DNA of 64,000 nt, from the NCBI GenBank assembly GCA_023014485.1, contig JAJOZX010000942.1, positions 796,501-860,500 on the forward strand. The letters run 5' to 3'. The position numbers were made by a program, and so were the translations under genes. This document shows positions 11,125 to 21,026 of this stretch, piece by piece (the stretch's first letter is position 1; every line of letters begins with the position of its first letter). Source of the DNA: Bathynomus jamesi (lineage: Eukaryota; Arthropoda; Malacostraca; Isopoda; Cirolanidae). The notes beneath the pieces were generated by a model. The model was not told where the DNA came from. It did no database searches and saw only the letters and a list, made by a program, of their open reading frames with translations.

Positions 11125-11326
11125 CTCCTCTAAAGCCTCATCTATGGATTGTGGAATGGTAAAATTTATATGAGCATGTGCAGAAATATTTGAAAATGCA
11201 CTTGAATGCTGTCTATTACACTGCTCTCCTCCACAAATGGAACATGATCTTGCCATCTCTCTTGGAGAACCAGAATGTGAAGGACCAGTGAATAAGGCTA
11301 AAAGGTTAGGAATGTGTCTTCTTTCA
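11125..11326 (-). CDS. SNX14: SNX14-like sorting nexin, zinc-like motif exon
   Basis: This 202-nt exon has a strong acceptor (TTTGTTTTCAG, ending at 11327) and donor (GAGGAG|GTAAGA at 11125/11124). One base completes a codon from the exon at 11508-11576; 67 codons follow, ending in phase 0. The product reads ERRHIPNLLALF, then SCSICGGEQCNRQH, then SIDEALEE. In SNX14 the same order occurs: a short post-membrane linker with LLPN, a C-x2-C-G-x3-C-x-R-H motif, then the helix leading into PXA. The phase match on both sides and the continuation in the 4854-4985 exon support a real, probably functional, host exon. Only one such gene is expected per genome. SNX13, SNX19 or SNX25 are less likely because of the cysteine motif. 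Confidence 0.85.
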
Positions 11327-11507
11327 CTGAAAACAAAGAAAATGTCAGATTTTTTGTATTTGACCATAGGCCTAATGAAAGTAAGATGAAGCAGTATTTT
11401 TCATATTTAGAAAAAAAATCACACACAAACAACTTCCACTATGCCTAATTCATTTGTTATTAATTATTTTTAAACGAGTGTACATATTTTAACATTATTA
11501 AACTTAC

Positions 11508-11576
11508 TTAAATAATATCAATGGAGCAAATAGTCCAAAAAAAAATGAAAGAAGAAGAGCCAATCCCACAAAAGCA
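11508..11576 (-). CDS. SNX14: SNX14-like sorting nexin, transmembrane exon
   Basis: This 69-nt exon lies between a long polypyrimidine acceptor (T-run then CAG, ending at 11577) and the donor TTTAA|GTAAGT at 11508/11507. It has one leading base, 22 codons and two trailing bases. These join with the T of the next exon to make Asn. The 22 codons read AFVGLALLLSFF, then FGLFAPLILF, an uninterrupted hydrophobic segment long enough to span a membrane. SNX14 has N-terminal membrane segments at this place, just before the LLPN linker and cysteine motif, so order and spacing agree. The intron to the next exon is only 181 nt. Confidence 0.8.
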   Translation of the reverse strand, partial: CFCGIGSSSFIFFWTICSIDII

Positions 11577-11806
11577 CTGAAAAAAAAAAAAATGTAATTT
11601 AATAAAAATAATCCAAGTTCTAATTAATATGGTTCACCATTTTTTTTTATCTAACTTTAAAAATTTAAGGTAATCTAATAACCTTATCAAAAAGATATAT
11701 ATATTTTTTAAGAAACGGAACTGCAATAACCATTTTTATTATTATTACTAAATATAAATTCAATTTTTTTAACCTTAATTTCCGAAATCTTTAAACCTAG
11801 CCTATA
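11577..11806. other. SNX14-like intron, AT-rich
   Basis: Short AT-rich stretch between the transmembrane exon and the large hAT; nothing recognised. Confidence 0.5.
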
Positions 11807-12289
11807 GGCTAAAACAGTGTTTCTCAACTGGTGTGCTGTAAAGAGAGTCCAGGTGTTCTGCAAAATAAAATATATTTCCCAGCTAACATCATTTTATGCA
11901 CTTTTAAATGTTGCTCACATGATCCTGTTACAAAAGAGCAAATTCAAGTAACTAGGAAAAATCAAAATGGACTGGGTTGAACTCCATCCTTCCCAGAGGT
12001 AACATGTACTGAATACAGTAATGCAAAATTAAAATATCAGCCAACCCAATTATCCAAGCTATTCATCAGTCCTGCCATATGTCTTCTAAGGTATGGAATT
12101 CATGGTATGAAAAGTTTCTGTAACTCCACTTAACTTTGACATCACTATTTTTCATTAATTGTATTTTCTCTATCTTTAGCATTTGAATTTTCATTATATT
12201 CTATTGTCAATTTGTATTATTAATATTTATCATATGGACTAATGGTCAACCAATAAACATTTTCATTATATCACAGGGTAGGGCTATAT

Positions 12290-12372
12290 TGTGGCCAGTA
12301 TCATACCACCACTACCTGGGTCTCAAGAGGGCAGTTGGATGGGAGACTCATCCGCATCCTGATAATGCAGAA
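12290..12372 (+). repeat. 5S rRNA-like segment (possible SINE3-type head)
   Basis: GGCCAGTATCATACCACCAC resembles the start of 5S rRNA (GGCCATACCACC), and TTGGATGGGAGACTCATCC further on matches its internal TTGGATGGGAGACCGCC region. The spacing is shorter than in a full 5S gene and the middle differs. It is therefore a 5S pseudogene or the head of a 5S-derived SINE, not a functional rRNA gene. Confidence 0.45.
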
Positions 12373-12676
12373 ACTTGTGGTTTGGATTTTCCACTGGCTG
12401 ACCTCAGTAGAACATTATACAATTTCACCAGCTAGGCTTCATTAGATGGCAGTAATGCTCAAAGCTGAGAATGTGCATTAATATTGCACAAGTTATGTGA
12501 AAATGTGTACATACATATATAGTCCTGCCCTATGCAGCAGCAACATATGTTTCAATCAAAGTCCATATTAAATTCAATTAATAGTGAAAATCTGACTAAA
12601 TTATCATTTGACAAGTGCCAGTACCCGTGTGAATATCATTTTTTTTATGTACCAAGGAGGGGCCAATGGTGGGTGC

Positions 12677-12860
12677 CAGTGTTCCCTCTAAGCTGCGCAC
12701 CTGTGCAGCCGCACAGTAACTTTTCAGGTGCCATGCACTTTGAATATTCCTGCCACACAAACCCTCAGTTATGCAATGTTCACAAAATTTTTAAATTGGC
12801 AAGTGATGCAACAATCTCGTTAGAAATTTGTTTGGTGGCAGTGCAGCACCACCAACAAAA
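12677..12860 (+). mobile_element. hAT-like terminal sequence, partial
   Basis: CAGTGTTCCCTCTAAGCTGC followed by GCACCTGTGCAGCCGCACAG looks like the end of a non-autonomous hAT. It contains a GC-rich hairpin (GTGCAGCCGCAC). The matching right end was not found, so the extent is a guess. Confidence 0.3.
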
Positions 12861-13851
12861 TTAAATCAAATGTCTTACAAATAGGCTAAAATAACATATA
12901 TATCTTTGCAAGATGCATTTATAGATGAACAGACAGCTAATGTTGTATTTCTAATGTTGCAAAACTCCCTATGTCACATTTATGCTAGAAAAACCACAAA
13001 ACTCTTGCAGCAGTTCTGCTGCCTGAAGAGAGAGGAGGTTCATTCAGATTGACTAGCTCAAAAATTAAGAAATATAGGACACAATGCATTTTTATTTTAT
13101 TCAGGTTGATGGGGTGTTTTCAGCATTAAATTGTAATTGCATATGTTCAGAAAGGATAAACAAATCACGTATTTGCTTAATATCAATGGCATATTAATTC
13201 TAAGTCACATGGTAATAATTCGTCAAGCTGGGACTAGTACTACAGTATTAGCAACCTCTCCATATAAGAAATTATCATTGTACTTCGATATTTTATGCAC
13301 AACTGCAAATGTATATTACCACCACATTCTTAAAAATGATAAAAATAAAATAAAAATTGAAATGCTAGTTAAGTGTTTCAAATTATTGCATATACAATAT
13401 GCATCATATGTTGTTGACATAATGGAATGATTGTTTCTTTGGCAACTCTGCATTACCTATCAACGTAATGCATCTTTTTGTTATTTAATCTTAACCCCTT
13501 CAGGCATGATGTCCAATATTTTGGACAAATTGTACATGGATATTACTCCTTACATTTTTCACAAATAAGTGTTTTATTTCATAGTAGGCAACTGTTTGGG
13601 TTCTTAATGAAATGATTTGTGCAGTATTTGGCTCATGCAATAGTTAGTGTGCTTTTGGCAGCCAGCGATAAAGGCTAGTTTTGTGCATCAATCGTGAAAA
13701 GGTAGGTACTGTGATAAATTAATTTTTTTCAGGATATAGATAAAAATTTTATCTATTTAATTATATTTGAATTTATATATTTATATGAATACTTATTAAG
13801 TTACATAATATTTAACTGCTTGCAAAAATATAAACATTTGCCACTTTTATA
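12861..13851. other. No recognisable gene
   Basis: AT-rich interior of the large hAT. TTAACCCCTTCAGGC at about 13490 looks like a lone end of a TTAA-type MITE. Open frames at 13137-13430 have no signature. Confidence 0.4.
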
Positions 13852-13970
13852 CAGGGTGTACATAAAGTCAGGATCTATTTTTGTGAAGCACTTGGAAATT
13901 ATATGGAATTCAATCATAAAATGATAAAGTGGTAACATTTATTAAATAATTAAGAGTAGGATTCGATGTG

Positions 13971-14287
13971 ACGCCCATCAGTATCCCTGCACAGCTCAAA
14001 TCATTCTGCAGCATTTCTAAACACATTCTGGAGCATTTGCGGGGTTATGTTATCTGCAGCAGTTCGTATACGTGTACGTAAGTTTTCAAGACTCGTAATC
14101 TTCGTCTGATAGACGTGCGATTTGAAAAAGCCCCATGCAAAGAAATCTAAAGGGGTTAAATCTGGTGATCTCGCTGGCCAAGGTCTGTTGCTTCCGTGTC
14201 CGATCCAGCAATTTGGAAAATGGCCATTTAGATAATCCTGAACAATTTTGGCATAGTGACAAGGAGCACCATCATGTTGATAGACGA
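13971..14287 (-). pseudogene. DD41D mariner transposase C-terminal fragment, left arm
   Basis: The left-arm frame encodes QHDGAPCHYAKIV, then RSPDLTPLDFF, with 41 residues between the two aspartates. This is the spacing of the DD41D (rosa-like) mariner group. It ends in an ITPQMLQNVFRNAAE segment typical of the mariner C-terminus, with a stop just downstream. The N-terminal DNA-binding half and the first catalytic aspartate are missing. The fragment is therefore only a relic, carried as part of the palindrome. The mirror copy is at 14311-14648. Confidence 0.85.
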
Positions 14288-14310
14288 CGGTACTAACAAT
14301 TCTATCCCCA

Positions 14311-14648
14311 TCGTCTATCAACATGATGGTGCTCCTTGTCACTATGCCAAAATTGTTCAGGATTATCTAAATGGACGTTTTCCAAATTGCTGGATCGGAC
14401 GCGGAAGCAACAGACCTTGGCCAGCGAGATCACCAGATTTAACCCCTTTAGATTTCTTTGCATGGGGCTTTTTCAAATCGCACGTCTATCAGACGAAGAT
14501 TACGAGTCTTGAAAACTTACGTACACGTATACGAACTGCTGCAGATAACATAACCCCGCAAATGCTCCAGAATGTGTTTAGAAATGCTGCGGAACGATTT
14601 GAGCTGTGCAGGGATACTGATGGGCGTCACGTCGAATCCTACTCTTAA
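14311..14648 (+). pseudogene. DD41D mariner transposase C-terminal fragment, right arm
   Basis: This is the mirror image of the 13971-14287 fragment on the plus strand, with the same aspartates 41 residues apart. It ends RFELCRDTDGRHVESYS before a TAA at 14646-14648. The frame is open, but it runs into the palindrome centre instead of an N-terminal half. A protein from it would lack the DNA-binding domain and the first catalytic aspartate. Confidence 0.85.
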
Positions 14649-14889
14649 TTATTTAATAAATGTTACCACTTTATCATTTTATGATTGAATTCCATATAAT
14701 TTCCAAGTGCTTCACAAAAATAGATCCTGACTTTATGTACACCCTGTATATTAGACATGGATTACATTACAATTTCTTTTAAATATTTAAAAATATTTCT
14801 GTAGAAACATAAAATTTTAATTGATTATGAAAATTAGTATATGTTTATAATTTTATTAAGAAGAATCAGTTATGTATGTATTGTACAAG

Positions 14890-15285
14890 GGTACCTAATT
14901 CAATAAGTATCCACACTTTTTATTTTCATATCTGATAGATTATAAACATCACTTCTCAACACAGTCTCCCTGTTTCTCAATACACTTAGTCCAGCGATCT
15001 ACAAGCTTCCTAATGCCATCACAAAAGAATGTTTTTGGCTGTGTGTAGCCAGTCATGCACCACTTCCTTCAGGTCATCATTGCCTTGGAATCGCTGATCT
15101 CTCAAAGCATCATTTAGTGGTCCAAACAGGTAAAAATCCGAGGTGCCAGGTCTGGACTGTAGGCTGGATGGTTGAGAACTTCAAATTTAAGTTCTTGAAG
15201 GCATTTTCTAGTCTGTACAGCAGTATGAGGGTGCACATTGTCGTGTAACAGAATATTCTGTATCTGTAACTGTATAATAGTGTAT
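14890..15285 (-). pseudogene. Mariner (DD34D-type) transposase C-terminal remnant
   Basis: Minus-strand frames read ILLHDNVHPHTA, then LNHPAYSPDLAP, and near the C-terminus CIEKQGDCVEK. These are hallmarks of irritans/mauritiana-type mariners, the SETMAR-related group: the second catalytic aspartate, the YSPDLAP loop and the EKQGDY tail. After YSPDLAP the frame breaks, so the third aspartate is lost. No N-terminal half is present. It lies nested in the large hAT, downstream of the palindromic mariner. Confidence 0.8.
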
Positions 15286-15335
15286 ATTCAATAGTAAGGT
15301 TTACAAGATGTGTTGAAAATGTTTTTACAAATTAA

Positions 15336-15424
15336 CCCTTTCAGCCCTGAATTTTTTGTAGGGTTAAGTTATGAATGCGTGTATTTGAAACATTAGCAAT
15401 TGGCATCATCAGTCCTTAAAGGGT
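15336..15424 (+). mobile_element. TTAA-type MITE, copy A
   Basis: It starts TTAA|CCCTTTCAGCCC and ends near AAAGGGTTGA (TTAA mutated to TTGA). The interior GTAGGGTTAAGTTATGAATG matches, in reverse, the element at 33140-33227. TTAA targets with CCCT ends point to mobilisation by a piggyBac-type transposase. Confidence 0.65.
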
Positions 15425-15450
15425 TGAAAAACAAATTGAAACTAGTTTAA

Positions 15451-15542
15451 CACATTCCATGCTGTCTGACCCACCAGTGGGACAAATTGGGACAAACTGG
15501 GACAAATTTGTCCCACCAGTGGGTCAGACCACACAGAATGTG
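15451..15542. mobile_element. 92-bp TTAA-flanked palindromic MITE
   Basis: TTAA lies at 15447-15450 and 15543-15546. The ends CACATTCCATGCTGTCTGAC and, in reverse, CACATTCTGTGTGGTCTGAC are inverted copies that continue as CCACCAGTGGGACAAATT, so nearly the whole element can fold into one hairpin. Confidence 0.8.
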
Positions 15543-16127
15543 TTAAACCAATTCAAATCAGATTTGTCTCTTCACTTGCATTACTTTATACACACCCTGT
15601 AGAAGAGAGCATGTGAGCTACAAGCAGGCCCCACTATCAGTGCACAGGAAATTCAAATGAGCACTCATTAACTTATGAAAAAACCTCCCTAACTTATAAA
15701 TCATTAACTAATGCAGGATACCTACAGGTACATACTTTGGCCTTTATATTGGTGATCTTGTCCAAAAACCACTTAAAACAAGGTCTCTATGAGACCAACA
15801 ATATAAAATTTAGTAAAACCACATTGGTCTTTTACCAGTCACTGAAACATTAATAGATAGTTTTTTCACAACCATAGAACCCAGAATACAATGACTCTGG
15901 CTCAGCTAAGCAAGCTTATTTCTCATTAAGAGTAAATACAAAAATACTTTAAAAAACAGTTGGTGTGCCATGACATTTCTATCCATATTTTAGTGTGCTA
16001 CTTTGTGAAAAAGGTTGAGAAACACTGGGCTAAAACCATTAATAATAAAAAAGTTTAAAAAATAATCTAAAATACCTATAAATCTATCAGTGAAACCATA
16101 TTTTCATACTGTAACCTAGAATTAGGA

Positions 16128-16262
16128 TTTTGCAAGTATCTGCATCCACATCCTGAACATCCACAATTTTTCACTCTCTCATATAAAAGCTGAATTTCCA
16201 CAACTGCACATCTACATCCATGGATGTCACTGTTTTACATCTGCATCCACATCCCAGCCATG
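16128..16262 (+). repeat. Left member of a pair of direct repeats flanking the RTE-like LINE
   Basis: This segment shares AGGATT, CCACAATTTTT, ATATAAAAGCTGAAT and ACATCCATGGATGTCA, in the same order, with 19361-19484. CCTAGAATT precedes this copy and also follows the right copy, which could be a target duplication. Similarity is roughly 70% by eye. Confidence 0.6.
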
Positions 16263-19200
16263 GGTGCCCCAAATCAGGGTACTCATGCTGGTCCCAAGCC
16301 CAGATAAATGGGGAGGGTTGGCATCAGGAAGGGCATTGAGCCGTAAAACTTTTGCCAAAACCTTATGGAATGACAGCTGATGAAGATAGAGCAAATAGAG
16401 CTAGGGCATACCCTGGAGGCAATGCGCAGACATATCCTAACTCAGCAGAAAATGGACAAGGGCTACTGCATTGTGAGTGGGTACAGATAAAGAAGGGAGC
16501 TTAGGGGGAGATGGGAGTGAGATTTGAAATGCTGAATGTTGGTAGTATGATGGGATGCGTAAGGGAGGTGGTGGACCTGAGGAAGAGGATGATGATGCAG
16601 AAAGTGTGTGTTCAGGAGACTAGATGGAGAGGGAATAAAGCCAGGGAGATTGGTGCTGGCTATAAATTTTATTATAGTGGCACATCACAGCAGAGAAGGA
16701 ATGGTGTAGGGATTATTCTCTCAAAAGAAGTGAAGAGAATGTACTAGAGGTCAAACAAGTGAATGATAGAATGATCAAGGTGAAAATTGAATGTAGCAGA
16801 GATGTGGTAAATATACTGAGTGTCTATGTACCACAGGGGGGATGTGATGAGCAAGAAAAGGAGGATTTTTGGAGTGGGTTGACCAGGAAATGCGTGCTAT
16901 GCCTGACTATGAGCATGTAGTGATTGGAGGAGACTTCAATGGCCATGTTGGGAATGGCAACAATGGAGTAGGTAGAGTATATGATGGATAGGCAGTGAGT
17001 AGATGGAACCAGGATGGGGAAAGAATAATTGATTTTGCAATAGCATATGACAAGGCAAATTGTAAATACCTTCTTCAAAAAGAGACTGGAACATCTGATT
17101 ATGTATAAGAGTGGTGGATGTGAATCCCAGATTGACTATATGCTGTATTCAAGATCTAAGTTGAAAGAAGTTGTGAATTGTAAGGTGATCCTGGGTGAAG
17201 AAGTAACACCACAACATTGTGTTGTGGTAATGGAACTAGAAGAGGTAGGCCAAATATTGTACCTAAAATCAGATGGTGGAAATTGAAGGAACAAGAGTAC
17301 AAGGAGGCCTTTAGAGAGAGGGTAATGAGAGATTTAAGAACACAGGGATTGGATGACATTGATGACTAGTGGTGGGAAAATGTTAAGGTAATAAGGAAAG
17401 AAGGAAGAGGTGCTGGGAGTGTCATCTGGGAACAAAAAGAAACTTGGTGGTGGAGTGAAGAAGTGGCAGGATAAAGTGAGAGAGAAGAAAAAAGGATGGA
17501 AGACATGGGTCAACACGGGGGAAAACCCAAGACAAAGAGAGGTATAGGAGAGTGAAGAAAGAAGCTAAGACTGCAGTGGCAAAGGCCAAAAGTGAAGCAG
17601 AGGTGTATATGAGGAACTTGAAACAAGAGAAGGGCAAAAGAAGTATTTAAAATAGCAAAGGCAAGAGATAAGGCAACTAAGGATATTACACATATAAGGC
17701 AAATAAAGAATGAGCATGGTGGAGTGATCTCTAATATGCAGGATATTAAGGCACGGTGGAAGGTTTATTTTGAAAGGTTGTTGAATGAGGAAAATTTCAG
17801 ATTGATAAGGGAAGAAGGATTATCAAATGAAGGAATGGTTATGTGTATGGGAGAAAGAGGTGGAGAGAACATTGGACACAATGAAGAATGGGAAAGCTAC
17901 AGGGCCTGATGAGATACCAGTGGAAGTTTGGAAAAGTTTCAGGGTGGAAGGAGTAGACATCCTCAGTGATTTGACGCGCAAGATATATGACCAGGAGAGA
18001 GTGCCAGAAGAGTGGAGGAAAAGCATACTGGTCTCAATATTTAAAAGGAGGGGAGATGTCCAGGAATGTACAAATTATTGAGGGATTAAACTGATGGGTC
18101 GCACACAATGAAGGTCTGGGAACAGATTGTGGAGAGCAGGTTGAGGGAAGAAACAAGCATAGTGGAAGAGCAGTTTGGCTTCATGACAGGAAGAGGGACA
18201 ACGGATGCCATTTTTGCACTTAGACAGTTGATGGAGAGATATATAGAGAGAGGCAGAGGGAGTTGCACATAGTGTTCATAGATCTAGAGAAGGTGTATAA
18301 CAGAGCACCGAGGCAAGAGGTGTGGAGGTGTTTAAGGGAAAAATTAGTGCGGAGAAGTATGTGAGGTTGGTGCAGGATATGTACAAGGGTCAAATACTCA
18401 AATACAATGTAGCGCAGGAGTGATGGAAGGTTTCAAAGTGAAAGTTGGTGTCCATCAGGGATCGGCCCTGAGCCCATACATCTTCAACATTGTATGGATG
18501 TAATGATGGAGGAGGTAGGGGAGCAGGGCTCCATGGTGTATGCTCTTGCCAATGATGTGGTTTTGTGTCTGAGAGCAGAGAGGAGGGAAGGAAGCTGGAA
18601 AGGTGGAGGGCAGCACTGGAAACTGAGGTTTGAAGATTAGTAGGGTGAAGACAGAGTACATATAAAGTACAATGCAGGACACGGGTAGAGAGATGAAGTA
18701 CAACTCCAAGATGAGGTGGTGAAGGTGGAAAGTTTTAAAATTTGGGATTGTGGATAGAGGATGGTGGAGAGCTGGTAAGGGAAGTGAATAATAGAGTACA
18801 ATCAGATTCGAATAATTGGAGGAAGGTGTCTGGGGTACTGTGTGATAAAAGAATATCAATGAAATTGAAAGGAAAGGTATTCAAAGGCAGTAGTGAGTGA
18901 GGCCTGCAATGTTGTATGGTGGAAATGGCTGAGGAAGAATCTGGGGAAAAGGATGGATGTGTAGAGAATGAGGATGTTGAGATGGATGTGTGTGGGTTAC
19001 AAGAAGAGATAAAATTAGAAATCAATTATTGTGGAATAACAAAGTAATAGAGGTGTCAAAGAAAGCTCAAGAGAGAAGGCTTAGATGGTTTGGACATGTC
19101 ATGCGGAGAGAGGAGGAATATGTTGGGTGATGAGTTATGGAGATGGAACCACCTGGAAGAAGAAGGGAAGACTGAGGATGAGATGGAGAGAGTGTGTGGA

Positions 19201-19340
19201 GGGTGATATGAGGGAGTGAAATCTGGTGGTGGCGGATGTGGCGTTGGACAGAAATGAGTGGCGAAGGTAGATTAAGAACAGTGACCCCACTTAGGCATAG
19301 GAAAAAGATACTGACAAAGAAGAAGAATAATCCACATCCT
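16263..19340 (+). mobile_element. RTE-like LINE, nearly full length but heavily mutated
   Basis: It begins with a GGTCCCAAGCCCAGATAAAT-type 5' region. It then encodes endonuclease and reverse transcriptase of the RTE/BovB-like group, often annotated as craniofacial development protein 2-like. It ends in an AAGAAGAAGAATAA tail. Short direct repeats of about 130 bp lie outside both ends. Confidence 0.85.
16511..19320 (+). pseudogene. RTE-like LINE polyprotein (endonuclease and reverse transcriptase)
   Basis: Reading across frames gives, in order: FEMLNVGSMMG and VCVQETRWRGNKA (endonuclease, catalytic Glu); VIGGDFNGHVG near 16920; QIDYMLYSRSKLKEV near 17130; NGKATGPDEIPVEVWK near 17890; RVPEEWRKS; QFGFMTGRGTTDAIF near 18170; VHQGSALSPYIFN near 18450; and the polymerase box near 18541, where YADD has become LANDVVLC. 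The C-terminus has RWFGHVMRREEE and a DPP/PLR-like basic tail. In life the protein nicks target DNA and copies its RNA in place. Here many frameshifts and stops, and the lost YADD aspartate, make it dead. It lies antisense to the SNX14-like gene, in its intron. Confidence 0.88.
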
Positions 19341-19360
19341 CAAGTGGTATACCTTAGTCT

Positions 19361-19484
19361 AGGATTAGGAATGTTGCAAATATTCACATTTGCATCTGTG
19401 AAACACCCACAATTTTTTCACACCCACAGATATAAAAGCTGAATATTCACATCCATGGATGTCAATTTTTTGACATCTGTAGCA
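19361..19484 (+). repeat. Right member of the direct repeats flanking the RTE-like LINE
   Basis: Counterpart of 16128-16262, ending GCATCCCTA and followed by CCTAGAATT. Confidence 0.6.
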
Positions 19485-19979
19485 TCCCTACCTAGAATTG
19501 TATCTCTATGATAGGAGGAAAATTGCTTTCCTAATCTTATTCTTTGTTTCTTAATTATGTTATTCATTATATTATGCTGTATAGAACTGTACCAGGTTAG
19601 ATTGTGAATAAAACTAAAGGAGCCTCAATCTGTATACAAAATCAGGAACAGTAAATAACTTTACTCCCATTGTTGTCATTAATTTATCTTACTCTCTCTG
19701 CCACTGCCTAAAGTCAAAGGTACAATATCTTCAATGAAGTAATGATTATAAGGATTAGTTTGCCAAGGAAATTTAAAGTTTCTTTCATATAACTAATCAA
19801 ATAACTCCTGCCTTGCTACAGTAGCATTAACATTCAAGAAAAGTCACTTCTATTCAAATCATTTATTAGAAACATCTTCCAGTGGCCCTAACATTTCTAA
19901 AATAGAATTAGACTACATTTGGTTCCAAAATGATAGACAAAAGGTTAGGCTAAGCAAAATAATCTTAACTTATTCTTAC

Positions 19980-20076
19980 CTTAGATAAAAAAAGGAAATT
20001 AATGATAAAAACAGAAGAGCACTCGAAAATAAAATAACATTTTTATCTTTGAATAATGTAAAATACATTTTAGGCA
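19980..20076 (-). CDS. Probable upstream membrane exon of the SNX14-like gene
   Basis: Read on the minus strand, an acceptor (CAGTTTTTAG ending at 20077) and a strong donor (CTAAG|GTAAGAA at 19980/19979) bound a 97-nt open stretch. It has two leading bases, 31 codons and two trailing bases. Those two bases (AG) plus the first T of the 11508-11576 exon make Ser, so the phase is exactly right. The codons read PKMYFTLFKDKN, then VILFSSALLFLSLISFFYL, which is charged and then strongly hydrophobic, as expected for the first membrane segment of SNX14. Similarity at sequence level is weak, and hydrophobic AT-rich open frames can arise by chance. The intron to the next exon would be 8.4 kb, filled by the large hAT and the LINE. 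Confidence 0.5.
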
Positions 20077-21026
20077 CTAAAAACTGATATGGCCCAATTT
20101 GGCCTATGAAACTATTTGTGCTTTTTCCTACTTGGTAACTAGTAAATGGCCTGGAGCAACTTTTATAAATAATAATAATAATAATAATAATATTAGGGTA
20201 TAGACTGTAATATAATTTCTAATTATCATTTCCTACAAAAATAACACATTTGATTATAAAAGTGAAGAGGAATTATTTTTTTCTGTTTCACATTTATTGC
20301 AGTTTCAGCAGTTTTTGAGCTAAATGATGACCAGAAATTTGCACTTGATGTTTAACATTTAGTCCTACCAGACTGGAATGCATAAAATTTCTAAAGATTT
20401 TAACCTGTGTAAATAAAATTAGCAAATAAATATTCTAAAATTCTCATTTGTCAATTTATGAAAAATAATTTACTATTATAAATTCATTTAAAAATAAATG
20501 GTATCTAGCTTTCAGACCTGGTGACTAAGCCTACTGCATTGTCATACAAAAGTGATTGAAAGTTTTAGTATCACAGCTTTGTCCACTGACTATTTTACAA
20601 TTTGAATTTTTACCAAATACAAAAGTTATAGATATAGTAGTTCTATAATTGATCAGTATACTGAAGAGCCTTGCATTTAATCTCACAGTGTACACTGGCA
20701 ATGGACTTTTGCTGCAGTTAGTATGAGCCTCTACTGTGGCTATCTGCAATCCTACAACTTTTTTGACCTAATCAAAAGAACTAGTTTTGCATACAAATCA
20801 CTAACTTCTGAGTGAAAAACAATTTTATTTTATTTAAATTGCAGGCTGCAATAACTATAAGCAAGACACATCTCTGAATATGTATTACATATACTGGCAT
20901 ACATTAACTTGTAGCTACATTTCTCACTAAAATCAAACATGTGTGTGGCAAATATTGTGCAGCACTGTAATTGTATGTTGGGAGGCTTGCTACACATTGT
21001 TGAGAAGCCACACCACTCTTCTCTAT
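20077..21026. other. No recognisable feature
   Basis: AT-rich. An (AAT)n microsatellite lies just before, at about 20167-20192. The first coding exon of the SNX14-like gene would be expected here or further right, but I did not find it. Confidence 0.45.

Larger units (their letters stand above)
13852..14746. mobile_element. Palindromic DD41D mariner element, copy 1
   Basis: The element is an almost perfect palindrome. Arms of 436 bp (13852-14287 and 14311-14746) surround a 23-nt centre. The ends read CAGGGTGTACATAAAGTCAG and are flanked by TA at 13850-13851 and 14747-14748. Each arm carries the C-terminal part of a mariner transposase pointing outward from the centre. Copy 2 at 23207-24100 has the same organisation and the same central junction. 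Confidence 0.93.
11815..16027. mobile_element. Large hAT-type element with exact 8-bp duplication, carrying nested insertions
   Basis: GGCTAAAA is duplicated exactly at 11807-11814 and 16028-16035. The ends are CAGTGTTTCTCAACTGGTGTGC and, in reverse, CAGTGTTTCTCAACC, with a shared GTGTGC inside. This is the hAT pattern, and the element spans 4213 bp. No hAT transposase was recognised within it, so it is probably non-autonomous or was rebuilt by insertions. The nested parts include a 5S-like segment, a palindromic mariner, a mariner pseudogene and two TTAA MITEs. Confidence 0.85.

Noticed and set aside
11095..11367. A single 90-residue open frame as a stand-alone gene
   Set aside because: Its first and last codons lie in intron sequence; consensus splice sites at 11326/11327 and 11125/11124 show that the real unit is an exon.
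12290..12372. Functional 5S rRNA gene
   Set aside because: The middle is too short and divergent, and no terminator T-run follows at the expected place.
13852..14746. Two independent mariner insertions head to head
   Set aside because: There is only one TA pair at the outer ends, the arms are equal in length, and copy 2 has the same centre.
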